From Phenylobacterium sp. (GTDB lineage: Bacteria; Pseudomonadota; Alphaproteobacteria; Caulobacterales; Caulobacteraceae): 64,000 nt of DNA. A program made the translations under genes and the position numbers. The notes under the pieces were generated by a model. It ran no database searches. It was not told where the DNA came from and saw only the letters and a program-made list of their open reading frames with translations. Of this stretch, positions 7,993 to 17,631 are shown in pieces; position 1 is the first letter of the stretch; every line of letters starts with the position of its first letter. The DNA lies in assembly GCF_030646615.1 (NCBI RefSeq), contig NZ_JAUSLG010000096.1, positions 24,015 through 88,014 on the forward strand, in the 5' to 3' direction.

Positions 7993-10900
7993 ATGAACAC
8001 AAAATCGAAGACGATGACGGCCTGGCGCAGGCGGCTTTTCTGCGCCTGCGCGGTTGGCGCGATGCTGACCTGCGCCCCCGCCTGGGCGCAGGCGCAGCCA
8101 TTCCAAGTGGCCGCTCAGCCGGCGGCCTCCGGTATCGCCGAATTCGCCCGCCAGGCCGGTGTTCAGATCCTCGTGGCGGCCGACGAGGTTCGCCACAAGC
8201 AGACCCGAAGCGTCCAGGGCGAACTGCCGGTGCGCAAGGCCCTCGAGGGCCTTCTGGCCGGCACCAACCTTGTGGTCCTCGCCGATGACGGCCGCACGAT
8301 CACCCTGGGCCCTGCGCCGACCCCCCTCATCCGCACGGCATGGCAGTCCGCAGCCCCGCCCATCCAGACGGCGCAAGCCGCCCCGTTTCCGGCTGCGCCA
8401 ATGGAGGTGGAGATCGGCGAGGTGCTTGTGACGGGCTCGCGCCTGCAGGTCACCGGCTTCCAGGCCCCAACCCCGGTGACCACCGTGGGCGCCGCCGAGA
8501 TCGAGCAACGCGCAGCCGCCAGTGTCTTCGAAATTGTCCGGGACATTCCGAGCTTTCGGGGCTCAAGCGGACCCAGCGTGAACTCGACGGGCGCTCAGAA
8601 CGCCTCCAAGGCCAACCTCGATCTGCGCGGCCTGGGCGGCCAGCGGACCTTGGTCATGCTCAACGGACGCCGCCACGTGCCGGACGGCCAGACAGGGCTT
8701 TTCGACACGAACCTGATTCCAACCAGCCTGATCGAGCGGGTGGAGATCGTTACAGGCGGCGCCTCTGCGGCCTATGGCTCCGACGCGGTGGCTGGGGTGG
8801 TCAACTTCATCCTGCGCAACCGGATGGAGGGCTTCGACGTCAACCTCCAGTACGGCGTCTCGCAGGAGGGCGACAATGTAGAGGTCAACGGATCCACCGC
8901 CTGGGGGACCTCGTTCGCCGACGGACGCGGCCACTTCATCATCGGCGGCGACTTTACACTCAACAATGGCTCCGGCCTGATGGATTCCCGGGACTGGGGC
9001 GAAAGCTACCCCGGCGTGATGTCCTTGCCGGCCAACCGTCCCGCCGGGCTGCCCGCCACCATCATCTCCAACAACGTCTTCACCTCGGCCTACAATTCCA
9101 ACGGCCTGGTCCCGTCAGGGCCGCTGCGTGGCACAGCCTGGAACGCCGACGGCGGAATCTATCAGTACCAGTATGGATCGATCATCGGGAACACCGAGAT
9201 GATCGGCGGCACGATCGATAGCTGGGAGAATCCGGACCAACGTCTGCGCCCCGCCTATGATCGGAGCGCCGCCCTGGCGCGGGCCGAGTACGAACTGACC
9301 CCGGAGATCAACGCCTTCGCTCAGCTCCACTACGGCAACCTTCTGACCTACGGACAGTCGTTCGGCGCGCGCATTCCCAACTACAACAACTACCCGGTCT
9401 TGATCACCAACCCTTTCCTGCCGGCTTCCGTGGTTGCGTCCATGCAGGCCGCCGGGGTCGATCGTATTCCCTACAGCGCCACACGGCGCGACGATGTGGG
9501 ATCGATCCGGTCGCGGAACCGGACAGAGAGTCTGCAGGCCGACTTCGGCCTGGACGGAAAGGTGTTCAGCGATTGGAACTGGGATGTGGGCGTGGGGCTC
9601 GGGCGGGCGACGTTCAATCCAAACCTCAGCGGCACGCCCCGCACAGCGGACTTTTTCCAGGCCGCCTATGTGGTGACCGGCCCCGACGGCCAACCGGCCT
9701 GCGGACCCGTTGAAACCAATCCCCACTTCAACGCTCAACGGCCGGAAGAACGCGCCAAGTGGATCGCCAACCTGTCCCCCGGCTGCGTGCCCTACAATAT
9801 CTTCGGCGCCAATGTGGAGGAGAACCAGGCTGCGCTGGCCTACTTCAACTCCGCCTCGCAGCAGAAGAATGACCTGCGCCAGTACACAGTCCAGGCCAAC
9901 CTCGCCGGGGAGGCGTTCGATCTTCCGGCCGGGCCCGTGGCCATCGCCACCGGTTTCGAATGGCGCAAGGACACGGCCGACGTGAACGGCTGCCCCGACT
10001 GCAAGCGGGGTGCGCTCATGAACCAGAACTACCCCACCTACACCGGCGAGATTGAGGTGAAGGAGGTCTATCTTGAGGGCGGCGTTCCGATCCTGCGGGA
10101 CCTGCCCTTCGCCCAGTCTCTGGACCTGAACGGCGCGGTTCGGCGGACCAACTATTCCACCTCCGGTTCGGTGACGACCTGGAAAGGGGGCGCAACCTGG
10201 GAGCCTGTTGAAGCACTACGCCTCCGCTTCACCAAGTCACGGGACATTCGCGCGCCCAATATCAACGAGCTGTTCAACCCCGGGTCGGAAGGCAACCCGA
10301 ACGTGGTCAACAGGGTCACGGGCCGGTCAGGCTTCACCAAGAGCAATACGGTGGGCAACGACCAGCTCGTCCCGGAAACCGCCGACACCACGACGATCGG
10401 CCTGGTGATCCAGCCGACATGGGAGTGGGCGTCCGGCTTCCGCGCCTCCATCGACTACTACGACATTGAGATCCGGGACGTGATCGCCACCCTCGGCGTT
10501 CAAGAGATCCTCGACCGCCTGCTGGTGGGCGGTGACCAGTCCTATGCCCGCTTCGTTGAACTCGACCCCAGCAGCCCTATCGGCGTCGCGCGGGTCAACG
10601 TGCCTCAGCTCAATCTCAACGCCCTGAAGACCAACGGGGTGGATATCGAGATGGTCTATCGGGCTCCGCTCGATAACTTCGACCTGCCGGGAAACCTGAC
10701 ATTCCGGGCGCTGGGCACCTGGGTGGATGACCTGAGGACGATCGCAGGGACCCAGGACACCGACAATGCCGGGGCGACGATCCCCACCTGGTCTTGGAAC
10801 GGCCAGGCGACCTACACCCTGGACCGCCTGACCGCCAACCTGATGGTCCGCTACACCAGCACGATCAAGTACAACGTCAATCTGGTGGGTCCAGAAGACC

Positions 10901-11139
10901 CGAACTACAACCCCGCCGCGTCCAACAGCGTCAACAAGAACGTCTGGCCCGAGGCGGTCTATTGGAACACCAGCCTGCGCTACCAGGTCGTCGATCGGCC
11001 GGGCCGGCAGATCCAGGCCTTTCTCAACATCGACAACCTGTTCGACAAGGACCCGCCGATCGTGGCGATCAGCCTTGGCGGCTCTCCCTATGACCTGGTC
11101 GGCCGCGCCTTCAAGGCCGGTGTGCGGATGAGCTTCTAG
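7993..11139 (+). CDS. TonB-dependent receptor with STN signalling domain
   Basis: Outer-membrane receptor of 1048 residues. A signal peptide ending near AWAQA is followed by a secretin/TonB N-terminal (STN) domain at about 35-105 (GIAEFARQAGVQILVAADE), the part that touches FecR in surface signalling. The plug follows (VLVTGSRLQVTGFQAPTPVTT and LRGLGGQRTLVMLNGRR). The beta barrel ends in a terminal phenylalanine. The ATG at 7993 has the strong ribosome site AAGGGGGACA. It is larger than siderophore receptors and resembles the Caulobacter-type receptors for sugars or other organics. The ligand is unknown. Confidence 0.92.
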   Translation: MNTKSKTMTAWRRRLFCACAVGAMLTCAPAWAQAQPFQVAAQPAASGIAEFARQAGVQILVAADEVRHKQTRSVQGELPVRKALEGLLAGTNLVVLADDGRTITLGPAPTPLIRTAWQSAAPPIQTAQAAPFPAAPMEVEIGEVLVTGSRLQVTGFQAPTPVTTVGAAEIEQRAAASVFEIVRDIPSFRGSSGPSVNSTGAQNASKANLDLRGLGGQRTLVMLNGRRHVPDGQTGLFDTNLIPTSLIERVEIVTGGASAAYGSDAVAGVVNFILRNRMEGFDVNLQYGVSQEGDNVEVNGSTAWGTSFADGRGHFIIGGDFTLNNGSGLMDSRDWGESYPGVMSLPANRPAGLPATIISNNVFTSAYNSNGLVPSGPLRGTAWNADGGIYQYQYGSIIGNTEMIGGTIDSWENPDQRLRPAYDRSAALARAEYELTPEINAFAQLHYGNLLTYGQSFGARIPNYNNYPVLITNPFLPASVVASMQAAGVDRIPYSATRRDDVGSIRSRNRTESLQADFGLDGKVFSDWNWDVGVGLGRATFNPNLSGTPRTADFFQAAYVVTGPDGQPACGPVETNPHFNAQRPEERAKWIANLSPGCVPYNIFGANVEENQAALAYFNSASQQKNDLRQYTVQANLAGEAFDLPAGPVAIATGFEWRKDTADVNGCPDCKRGALMNQNYPTYTGEIEVKEVYLEGGVPILRDLPFAQSLDLNGAVRRTNYSTSGSVTTWKGGATWEPVEALRLRFTKSRDIRAPNINELFNPGSEGNPNVVNRVTGRSGFTKSNTVGNDQLVPETADTTTIGLVIQPTWEWASGFRASIDYYDIEIRDVIATLGVQEILDRLLVGGDQSYARFVELDPSSPIGVARVNVPQLNLNALKTNGVDIEMVYRAPLDNFDLPGNLTFRALGTWVDDLRTIAGTQDTDNAGATIPTWSWNGQATYTLDRLTANLMVRYTSTIKYNVNLVGPEDPNYNPAASNSVNKNVWPEAVYWNTSLRYQVVDRPGRQIQAFLNIDNLFDKDPPIVAISLGGSPYDLVGRAFKAGVRMSF

Positions 11140-11175
11140 ATGTCGCCCCCCTTCCCCAACCAAGGACTCTGCATC

Positions 11176-12252
11176 GTGATCAGACACGCCATCCTCGCGG
11201 CCGCCGTCGCTGCCCTGGCAGGGCCTGCCCTGGCCCAGGGGCCCACGCCCCTGCGGGCTACCCCCGATGTTCACCTCCGTTCGACGCCGGAAACCGTGCT
11301 CAGGGGCTCGATCTCCGCGACCCGGCCGCCAGTCCTGAGGATCACGTCAGGCCAGACTGTCCGCATTGACACCGTCTCCCATGGCGGTCTGACGGATGAT
11401 CCGGTCGCCTACTTCGCCCAGGCCGGCATTTCGGCCGATGAGGTTCTCCAAGACGTGAAGGACATTGCTGCGGTGAGCAGCGGCGAAGGTTGGCGGGGCC
11501 ACGTCCTGACCGGACCGATCTATGTCGAGGGCGCCGAGCCTGGAGACATGCTTGAGATCCGGATCATCGATCTGGAGCACCGCGTGCCTTACGGGGTCAA
11601 CAGCCCCGGAACCGGCGGCGTAGCGCCCGGCCTCTTGACCGAACAGGTCCAGAAGATCCTGAAATTCGATCTCGAGCGGAAAGTCGCCCTCTTCTCTCCT
11701 GAAATCGAAGTGCCGCTCGGCCCGTTTCTAGGGATCATGGCTGTGGCGCCCGACCCCGCCATCGGCACTGTGGGCTCCCGAGCGCCGGGGATTTTCGGCG
11801 GAAACATGGACCTCAAGCGGCTGACCGTCGGCTCCACCCTCTATCTGCCAGTCCTGAATCCCGGAGCCCTGTTCTACACTGGCGACGCTCACGCCGCCCA
11901 GGGCGACGGGGAGGTCTCCGGCAACGCCATTGAAGCCTCGCTGACCGGCACGCTCCAGTTCATCGTCCACAAAGGCAAGGGCGCTGAAATGCCGGCGCCC
12001 TTCGCGGAGGATGCGGAAAACTACTATGTCATGGGTCTGGACGAAGACCTCGACAACGCCATGCGGAAGTCGGTGGAGAACACCGTAGCCTTCCTGCAAT
12101 CACACGCCGGCATCCCCAAGGCCGACGCCTATTCTATCTCCAGCATCGCCGTCGACTTTGCCGTCGCCGAGGCGGTGGACGGCGTAGAGATCATCTATGG
12201 GACGGTGCCGAAGAAGCTGTTCCTGAAAACCGTGCCCTACTGGGCCGATTAG
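11176..12252 (+). CDS. exported acetamidase/formamidase-family protein
   Basis: 358 residues of the FmdA/AmdA family, which hydrolyses short amides such as acetamide or formamide. Recognised by VEGAEPGDMLEIRI, the GTGGVAPGLL region, GDAHAAQGDGEVSGNA and IVHKGKG. A GTG start at 11176 has AAGGA nine bases upstream and gives a clean signal peptide ending ALAQ, so it should act in the periplasm. That is unusual for a family best known from the cytoplasm. It follows the receptor gene by 36 bases and is likely in the same unit. Similar motifs occur in the cytoplasmic relative at 58421-59512. Confidence 0.85.
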   Translation: MIRHAILAAAVAALAGPALAQGPTPLRATPDVHLRSTPETVLRGSISATRPPVLRITSGQTVRIDTVSHGGLTDDPVAYFAQAGISADEVLQDVKDIAAVSSGEGWRGHVLTGPIYVEGAEPGDMLEIRIIDLEHRVPYGVNSPGTGGVAPGLLTEQVQKILKFDLERKVALFSPEIEVPLGPFLGIMAVAPDPAIGTVGSRAPGIFGGNMDLKRLTVGSTLYLPVLNPGALFYTGDAHAAQGDGEVSGNAIEASLTGTLQFIVHKGKGAEMPAPFAEDAENYYVMGLDEDLDNAMRKSVENTVAFLQSHAGIPKADAYSISSIAVDFAVAEAVDGVEIIYGTVPKKLFLKTVPYWAD

Positions 12253-12284
12253 AATGACAGGGGCGGCGCTCCCCAGCGTCGTCC

Positions 12285-13181
12285 CTACCCTTCCAAGCCG
12301 CTCTGCCGCTTGGCGGCGGTGACGGTGTTCTGCAGCAGGCAGGCGACGGTCATCAGGCCGACGCCGCCGGGCACAGGCGTGATCCAGCCGGCCACCTCGC
12401 GGGCCTCCTTGAAGGCCACATCGCCCACCAGCTTGGTCTTGCCGGCGGCGGCCTTTTCCGGATTGTCGAAGGGCACGCGGTTGATACCCACATCGATGAC
12501 GGCCGCGCCCGGCTTGATCCAGTCGCCGCGGATCATCTGCGGCCGGCCGACGGCGGCCACGATGATGTCGGCCTGACGGCAGACCGCGGCCAGGTCCCTG
12601 GTGCGGGAATGGGCGATGGTCACCGTGCAGTCGGCCTGCAGCAGCAGCTGCGCCACTGGCCGGCCGACCAGGACAGAGCGGCCGACGACGACCGCCGACT
12701 TCCCCGTCAGATCGCCCAGGGTCTCGCGCAGCATGATCATGCAGCCGAGCGGCGTGCAGGGGGTGAGCGCCGGCTCCCCATTGGCCAGGCGGCCGGCATT
12801 GACCACGTGCAGGCCGTCCACATCCTTGTCCGGGCTGATGGCCGCCAGGGCCGCGCGCTGGTCCAGATGTCCCGGCAGGGGGAGTTGCAGCAGGATGCCG
12901 TGGATGCGGGAATCTTCATTGAGCCCGGCGATCAGCAGCAGCAGTTCGTCGATATGGGTATCGGCCGGCAGGCGGTGGGTGATCGAATGCATGCCTGCCG
13001 CCAGGGACTGCTCGCCCTTGGACTTCACATAGACCTGGCTGGCCGGGTCGTCGCCCACCACGATCACCGCCAGGCCCGGCTGAATCTCATGGTCCCGGCG
13101 CAGGCGCGCGACCTCCTCGGCCACCTCGGCGCGGACGCGTTCGGAATAGATCTTGCCGTCGATGATTTGGGCCTGGGGCAT
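12285..13181 (-). CDS. folD: bifunctional methylenetetrahydrofolate dehydrogenase/cyclohydrolase FolD
   Basis: 298 residues. FolD interconverts 5,10-methylene- and 10-formyl-tetrahydrofolate using NADP. The catalytic lysine motif YVKSKGEQS, the [11 protein letters not shown] segment, the NADP loop [16 protein letters not shown] and the C-terminal signature [16 protein letters not shown] are all present. The start is ATG 13181 with AGGAG just upstream. The longer frame (to 13214) has no ribosome site. It stands alone on the minus strand, converging on the acetamidase gene 32 bases away. It may share a one-carbon role with purU at 36691. Confidence 0.96.
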   Translation of the reverse strand: MPQAQIIDGKIYSERVRAEVAEEVARLRRDHEIQPGLAVIVVGDDPASQVYVKSKGEQSLAAGMHSITHRLPADTHIDELLLLIAGLNEDSRIHGILLQLPLPGHLDQRAALAAISPDKDVDGLHVVNAGRLANGEPALTPCTPLGCMIMLRETLGDLTGKSAVVVGRSVLVGRPVAQLLLQADCTVTIAHSRTRDLAAVCRQADIIVAAVGRPQMIRGDWIKPGAAVIDVGINRVPFDNPEKAAAGKTKLVGDVAFKEAREVAGWITPVPGGVGLMTVACLLQNTVTAAKRQSGLEG

Positions 13182-13259
13182 GACGACTCCTGAGGTGAGG
13201 CTGTGGCCCGCCACCTAGACCCTGGCGGCGCGCGGCGCAACGCAGTGGGCTTGCGCCCT

Positions 13260-13712
13260 TCAGCCGCGGCGCAGCCAGCAGGCCAGCGCCCAGGCGTGGC
13301 TGTCGCGGCTGAGCATAGTCAGGGCCTCGGCCGGGGCACGCCAGAACAGCGTATGGTCGGCCTCGATCTTCCGCTCCGGGCGCGCGGCGAGGATGTCGAC
13401 GGCGAAGAAGACGCCGCGGGTGTTGTAGGCCTCGGACGCGCCATTGACGAAGAAGTGGTCGGCCAGGGTCAGGCGCCCCTTGGCCGCGACCTCCAGCCCC
13501 GTCTCCTCGACGAACTCCCGCGCCACGGCGACCTCGGCGGCCTCCCCCGGATCGATCCCGCCACCGGGCAGGTCGATGCGTACGGGGCCGTCGGCCGGCT
13601 CGACCCGGACCAGGGCCACCAGCCCGTCCCGCACGCCCACCCCGAAGGCCACGGGCCGGTCGGGATAGGCGCGGCCGGGTTCGGGAACGCCAAACTGTGG
13701 AACCTTGGCCAT
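13260..13712 (-). CDS. Nudix hydrolase
   Basis: 150-residue Nudix pyrophosphohydrolase. The Nudix box runs from Gly51 to Leu73: G51, E57, R65-E66, E69-E70 and G72 all fit the GX5EX7REUXEEXGU pattern. The N-terminus GVPEPGRAYPDRPVAFGV is the usual entry strand. The ATG at 13712 shares its A with the TGA of the upstream nuclease gene (TGATG), which shows translational coupling. The substrate is not known; nucleotide or ADP-ribose derivatives are typical. Confidence 0.9.
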   Translation of the reverse strand: MAKVPQFGVPEPGRAYPDRPVAFGVGVRDGLVALVRVEPADGPVRIDLPGGGIDPGEAAEVAVAREFVEETGLEVAAKGRLTLADHFFVNGASEAYNTRGVFFAVDILAARPERKIEADHTLFWRAPAEALTMLSRDSHAWALACWLRRG

Positions 13713-14725
13713 CAATCGATCGAGTAGAGCGCGTCGAAGGGATCGACGCGGCCGGCCACCACATCGGCCACCTTCACCGGACGCCAGCCCACCTGCGAGT
13801 CGACGCTGTCGCGCCACGCCTCGACGACGAGATCCCGCAGTTCCGAAGCCCCGGCGGCGGTCTGGGTCAGCACGAAGGCCACCCCCCGGGGATCGGCGGG
13901 CGCAAATCCGCCGGCCTTTTCCAGCGCGTAGAATGGCTCCACCTCGGCGAAGCCCGCCAGGATGTAGTCGACGGTCCGATCCTCGACCGCACAATCGCAA
14001 AGGCGAAGCGGCGCCATGGCGCCCTTGAGGTCGGCCAGGCTGACATGGGCGCGGGTGAACTCGCCTTCAAACACGCCGTGGATCCGCTCGGTGGTGTAGC
14101 CCTTGGGGTTCGGATAGTCCCCCCAGCCATTGTAGTGGACGGTGGTGTGCAGGGGCTGGGCGCCGTCGGCCACATAGTGCGACAGCGCGCCGATGGTGGT
14201 CTTCAGCAGGCCCTCCCGCAGGGCGCGGTCGGCGGCGTACCAGGCGCGGCGCCCCGGATCGGTCTCCCGCGCCTCGGCGGCGACCAGCACCCGCCAATAG
14301 GCGAAGTCGAGGGTCAGTTGCTGGTACTGGTCGACGATGGAATATTGCAGATAGCCGGCCTTCCAGCTGTCGGTTCCGGCGGCCTGGAGCTGTTTCTCGT
14401 AGTCGGCGCGGGTCGGCGGCAGCGGCGTTTCGAATTTCGGCCCGCCCATCACCAGGCCGGCGTCATCGATATCGACGAAGTGGGCCGGGTCGCGGTTGGA
14501 GTCGTGGATCTTGCCCGCGCCCTTGGAGCGGTCGGGCTCGCGGCTGAGCTCGCCAATCTCGCTGATCCCCGTGGGATCGCGCAGGAAGGCGGGAACCTCG
14601 TCCGGCAGAGCCTCCATGGCCGCCACGCCGATGATGCGGTGCCCATGGCCGCCCCAGGCCAGGGCGTGGGCGGGGGCCATGACGGCCAGGGCCGCCAGCA
14701 CCAGAGGAAGCGTCGCGATCCGCAT
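13712..14725 (-). CDS. secreted S1/P1-type nuclease
   Basis: 337 residues with a signal peptide cleaved after ALA-23, so the mature protein begins WGGHGHRIIG. In S1/P1 nucleases the N-terminal tryptophan itself binds zinc, so this fit is telling. Further zinc-ligand regions are DPAHFVDIDD, ALSHYVADGAQPLHT and the HxxD-like NGWGDYPN stretch. The family cleaves single-stranded DNA or RNA at phosphodiester bonds and here would act in the periplasm or outside. The Nudix gene is coupled to its stop. A phospholipase C role is a lesser alternative. Confidence 0.88.
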   Translation of the reverse strand: MRIATLPLVLAALAVMAPAHALAWGGHGHRIIGVAAMEALPDEVPAFLRDPTGISEIGELSREPDRSKGAGKIHDSNRDPAHFVDIDDAGLVMGGPKFETPLPPTRADYEKQLQAAGTDSWKAGYLQYSIVDQYQQLTLDFAYWRVLVAAEARETDPGRRAWYAADRALREGLLKTTIGALSHYVADGAQPLHTTVHYNGWGDYPNPKGYTTERIHGVFEGEFTRAHVSLADLKGAMAPLRLCDCAVEDRTVDYILAGFAEVEPFYALEKAGGFAPADPRGVAFVLTQTAAGASELRDLVVEAWRDSVDSQVGWRPVKVADVVAGRVDPFDALYSID

Positions 14726-14737
14726 CTGGAAAAACTC

Positions 14738-15328
14738 CTAGTCTTTGATCGGCAGGGCCGCCTCCACCCGCGCGATCCAGGCCTGCACCCTGGGATAGCG
14801 CGAAAGGTCGAAACCGCCCTCGCCGGCCAGCCGGGTATAGGCGACCAGGGCGACATCGGCGAGACTGAGCTGTTCGCCAACCAGAAAAGTCCCCGCCGCC
14901 AGGGCGTCTTCCAGCCGCTGCAGGGCCGCAGCGCCCCGCTCCACCAGCCGCGGCTCGAGGCTCTCGACAGACCTGCCCTCATAGCGGACCCGGAAACGGG
15001 CGACCGCCACATAGGGCTCGTGGCTGTACTGCTCCCAGAACATCCACTCCAGCATCCGGGCGCGGGCATAGGCGTCGGCCGGGATCAGGTCCGAGCCTTC
15101 GGCCAGGTGCAGGAGGATGGCGTTGGACTGGGCCAGGGGCCGGCCGTCCGGCAGAATCACCACCGGAACCTGGCCGGCCGGATTGATCGCCAGGAACTGC
15201 GGGGTGCGGGTCTCGCCCTTCAGCAGGTCGATCTCGACCCACTCATAGTCGAGACCCAGCCGCTCCGAGGTCCACTTCACCTTCAGGCAATTGTCCGAGA
15301 TGGAATCCCCATAGATTCTAAGGCCCAC
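14738..15328 (-). CDS. glutathione S-transferase family protein
   Basis: 196 residues. The thioredoxin-like N-terminal domain (residues 1-80) starts LRIYGDSISDNC and has the cis-Pro segment GQVPVVILPDGRPLAQSNAIL that binds glutathione. The helical C-terminal domain carries LVGEQLSLADVALVAYTRLA. I chose the GTG at 15328, which gives a family-like beginning and has AGGGAGA eight bases upstream. It lies 12 bases upstream of the nuclease gene on the same strand, so the three genes down to 13260 may form an operon. The substrate cannot be told. Confidence 0.88.
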   Translation of the reverse strand: MGLRIYGDSISDNCLKVKWTSERLGLDYEWVEIDLLKGETRTPQFLAINPAGQVPVVILPDGRPLAQSNAILLHLAEGSDLIPADAYARARMLEWMFWEQYSHEPYVAVARFRVRYEGRSVESLEPRLVERGAAALQRLEDALAAGTFLVGEQLSLADVALVAYTRLAGEGGFDLSRYPRVQAWIARVEAALPIKD

Positions 15329-15496
15329 GGCCCGTCTCCCTGACTGCTCGCAAGACTGGTGATATCTGACCTGTTGCAGGCGCCAAGCCTGTTTGACTCC
15401 CTGCGCCACGGGAAGATCTCAATTGAACGGGTTGCGAGCCCGGGCTTTGCCAGCTACCCACTGGCCACCAGCTTCACGACGCAGGATGACGCCGCC

Positions 15497-15979
15497 ATGC
15501 GACGCCGCCTCGCCGCCCTGGCGGCTCTACCCTTCCTGGCCCTGGCCTCCAGCACCCAGGCCGCGACCAGCGACCCGATCGGCGATCTGATCGTGGGCGC
15601 GATGACCGGGGGACTCCCCGGCACGCCAGCCTACCGAATGCGCGCCTCGCTTTACCATGCCGGCGCCGCGGGCGTCGGCGCCCTGGACTCCCTGGGCTGC
15701 AAGGTGGTCGCCATGCGCACCGCCGCCATCGACAAGAGCCTCATCCCCCGCCGCACCGTGCTGTTCATCAAGGAGACCGTCGGCCTGCCGATGCCCGATG
15801 GCGGCGTCCACGACGGCTACTGGTACGCCTCTGACGTCGGCGGCTCGATCAAGGGCGAAAAGATCGACCTCTTTACCGGCCATGGACGGTCCTCCATGAA
15901 GCCGATGATGCCCCTGAACCTGTCGGAGCTGACCGTCACCAAGGTTGGCGAGTTCAAGGGCTGCCCCCCGGCCAAATAG
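15497..15979 (+). CDS. exported 3D-domain protein
   Basis: 160 residues with a signal peptide (about 1-22, LAALAALPFLALASSTQAA). The C-terminal half ends in the three-Asp '3D' pattern seen in MltA and YabE-like proteins (GYWYASDVGGSIKGEKIDLFTGHG). Such domains form the active barrel of lytic transglycosylases, but here the rest of MltA is absent, so I would only say it is a periplasmic, possibly cell-wall-binding protein. The GST gene begins 168 bases away in the opposite direction. Confidence 0.77.
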   Translation: MRRRLAALAALPFLALASSTQAATSDPIGDLIVGAMTGGLPGTPAYRMRASLYHAGAAGVGALDSLGCKVVAMRTAAIDKSLIPRRTVLFIKETVGLPMPDGGVHDGYWYASDVGGSIKGEKIDLFTGHGRSSMKPMMPLNLSELTVTKVGEFKGCPPAK

Positions 15980-15998
15980 GCCAAGGGGCGCTCGGACC

Positions 15999-16811
15999 TC
16001 AGGTCTCGACGAAGGCCTTTTCCAGGACGAAGTCGCCGGGTTTGGCGATGGAGCCCTCCTCGAAGCCGCGCTCGATGAGCATGGTCTTTAGGTCGGCGAG
16101 CACGCCCGGCCCCCCGCAGAGCATCAGGCGGTCCACGGCCGGATCCAGCGGCGGGACGCCCAGGTCTTCGAACAGCTTGCCCGAGGCGATCAGATCGGTG
16201 ATCCGCCCCTGGGTCTTGAACGGCTCCCGCGTGACGGTGGGGTAGTAGCGCAGCTTGTCGCCGATAACCTCGGACAGGATCTCGTCCTTGGCCAGGTCTT
16301 CCTCGAACAGCTCGCGATAGTTCAGGTCGGCCACATTGCGCACCGTGTGGGTGACGATCGCCTCCTCGAACCGCTCATAGACCTCGGGGTCGCGGGCCAG
16401 CGACAGCCACGGGGCCAGGCCGGTGCCGGTGCCGAGCATATAGAGGCGCTTGCCGGGCTTCAGGCCGTCCAGCACCAGGGTGCCGGTGGGTTTGCGGCCG
16501 ATCAGCACCTGGTCGCCCACCTTGATCTTCTGCAGGCGCGAGGTCAGCGGGCCGTCGGGCACCTTGATGGAATAGAATTCCAGCTCCTCGTGCCAGGCGG
16601 GGCTGGCGATGGAATAGGCGCGCAGCAGCGGCTTGCCGTCCACTTCCAGGCCGACCATCACGAACTGGCCGCTGGAGAACCGCAGGGAGGGGTCGCGGGT
16701 GGTGCGGAACGAGAACAGGCTGTCGGTCCAGTGCTGGACCCAGGTCACGGTTTCCAGGTTGAAGGCCCCGGCCTTCTTCGGGGCCGGCGCGGCCACGGTC
16801 ACGTCAGTCAT
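15999..16811 (-). CDS. fpr: ferredoxin--NADP reductase
   Basis: 270 residues. FAD-binding motif LLRAYSIASP near 60-70, nicotinamide-binding GTGTGLAPWLSLARD around 125, and the C-terminal end VLEKAFVET typical of the bacterial Fpr subfamily. It passes electrons between NADPH and a ferredoxin or flavodoxin. As the last gene of the sulfur operon, 62 bases after cysH, it is the best candidate for supplying electrons to the CysI-type sulfite reductase, since no CysJ flavoprotein is encoded here. That link is inference. Confidence 0.92.
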   Translation of the reverse strand: MTDVTVAAPAPKKAGAFNLETVTWVQHWTDSLFSFRTTRDPSLRFSSGQFVMVGLEVDGKPLLRAYSIASPAWHEELEFYSIKVPDGPLTSRLQKIKVGDQVLIGRKPTGTLVLDGLKPGKRLYMLGTGTGLAPWLSLARDPEVYERFEEAIVTHTVRNVADLNYRELFEEDLAKDEILSEVIGDKLRYYPTVTREPFKTQGRITDLIASGKLFEDLGVPPLDPAVDRLMLCGGPGVLADLKTMLIERGFEEGSIAKPGDFVLEKAFVET

Positions 16812-16873
16812 CAGGTCGTCTCTCTGTTTCGATCCGGCTGAGCCAGCCAGGTCGGAAAGGGCTCTGGCGAAAG

Positions 16874-17629
16874 TCAGATGTCGCCGCCGACATTGGTCGA
16901 CCCGCCGGCGGTCGTGGTGATCCCCGGCGCGCGGGCGACATGTATGCCGCATTCGCTCTTTTGCGAACCCTGCCAGCGGCCGGCGCGGACATCCTGTCCG
17001 TCTTCGACCGGCGAGGTGCACGGCCAGCAGCCGATCGAGGGAAACCCTTGCGCCACCAGGGGATGGGCCGGCAGGTCGTGGGCCAGGACGTAGGCGTCCA
17101 GGTCTTCCTTGCCCCAGTTGGCCAAGGGATTGAACTTCACATGCGGATCGGCCTCCTCGACCACCCGCAGGGACAGGCGGTCGCCCCCGTGGAAGCGCTT
17201 GCGGCCAGTGATCCAGGCGTCGAATTCGCCGAGCGCCCGGTCCAGCGGCAGGACCTTGCGGATATGGCAGCAGCCGTCCACGTCGGTCTTCCACAGCTTG
17301 GCGTCAGGGTCGGCCACAGCCAGGTCCTGATAGTGCGGACGCAGGTCGCGCACGTCGGTCAGGCCTAGCTGAGCGGCCAGGTTGCGGCGATAGTCCAGGG
17401 TCTGGCCAAAGAGCATGCCGGTGTCCAGGAACAGGATCGGGATGTCCTTGCTGACCTGGGCGGCCAGGTGCAGCAGCACAGCCGACTCCGCCCCGAACGA
17501 CGAGACCATGGCCAGCTTGTCGCCAAACTCGCGATGCGCCGCGGCGATGATTTCGGTCGGCTCGGCGTGGCGCAGTTCGGCGTCGAGCCGGTCTGCGATC
17601 GATGGCCGATCAGTCTGATCATAGGCCAT
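16874..17629 (-). CDS. cysH: adenylyl-sulfate reductase (CysH, [4Fe-4S] type)
   Basis: 251 residues. Reduces activated sulfate to sulfite using thioredoxin. The Cys pairs C120-C121 and C201-C204 match the [4Fe-4S] ligands of the APS-using group, and the catalytic cysteine is C227 in SECGIH. PAPS-only enzymes lack the cluster, so adenylyl sulfate (APS) is the likely substrate. The P-loop-like SSFGAES is at 43-49. The start is ATG 17629 with GGAGGG upstream. The upstream gene's TGA ends 3 bases before, at 17632. Confidence 0.94.
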   Translation of the reverse strand: MAYDQTDRPSIADRLDAELRHAEPTEIIAAAHREFGDKLAMVSSFGAESAVLLHLAAQVSKDIPILFLDTGMLFGQTLDYRRNLAAQLGLTDVRDLRPHYQDLAVADPDAKLWKTDVDGCCHIRKVLPLDRALGEFDAWITGRKRFHGGDRLSLRVVEEADPHVKFNPLANWGKEDLDAYVLAHDLPAHPLVAQGFPSIGCWPCTSPVEDGQDVRAGRWQGSQKSECGIHVARAPGITTTAGGSTNVGGDI

Positions 17630-17631
17630 GG

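Noticed and set aside
13697..15343. A 548-residue plus-strand frame over the nuclease and GST genes
   Set aside because: The minus-strand genes there have signal peptide, zinc and GST features; the plus frame has no family look.
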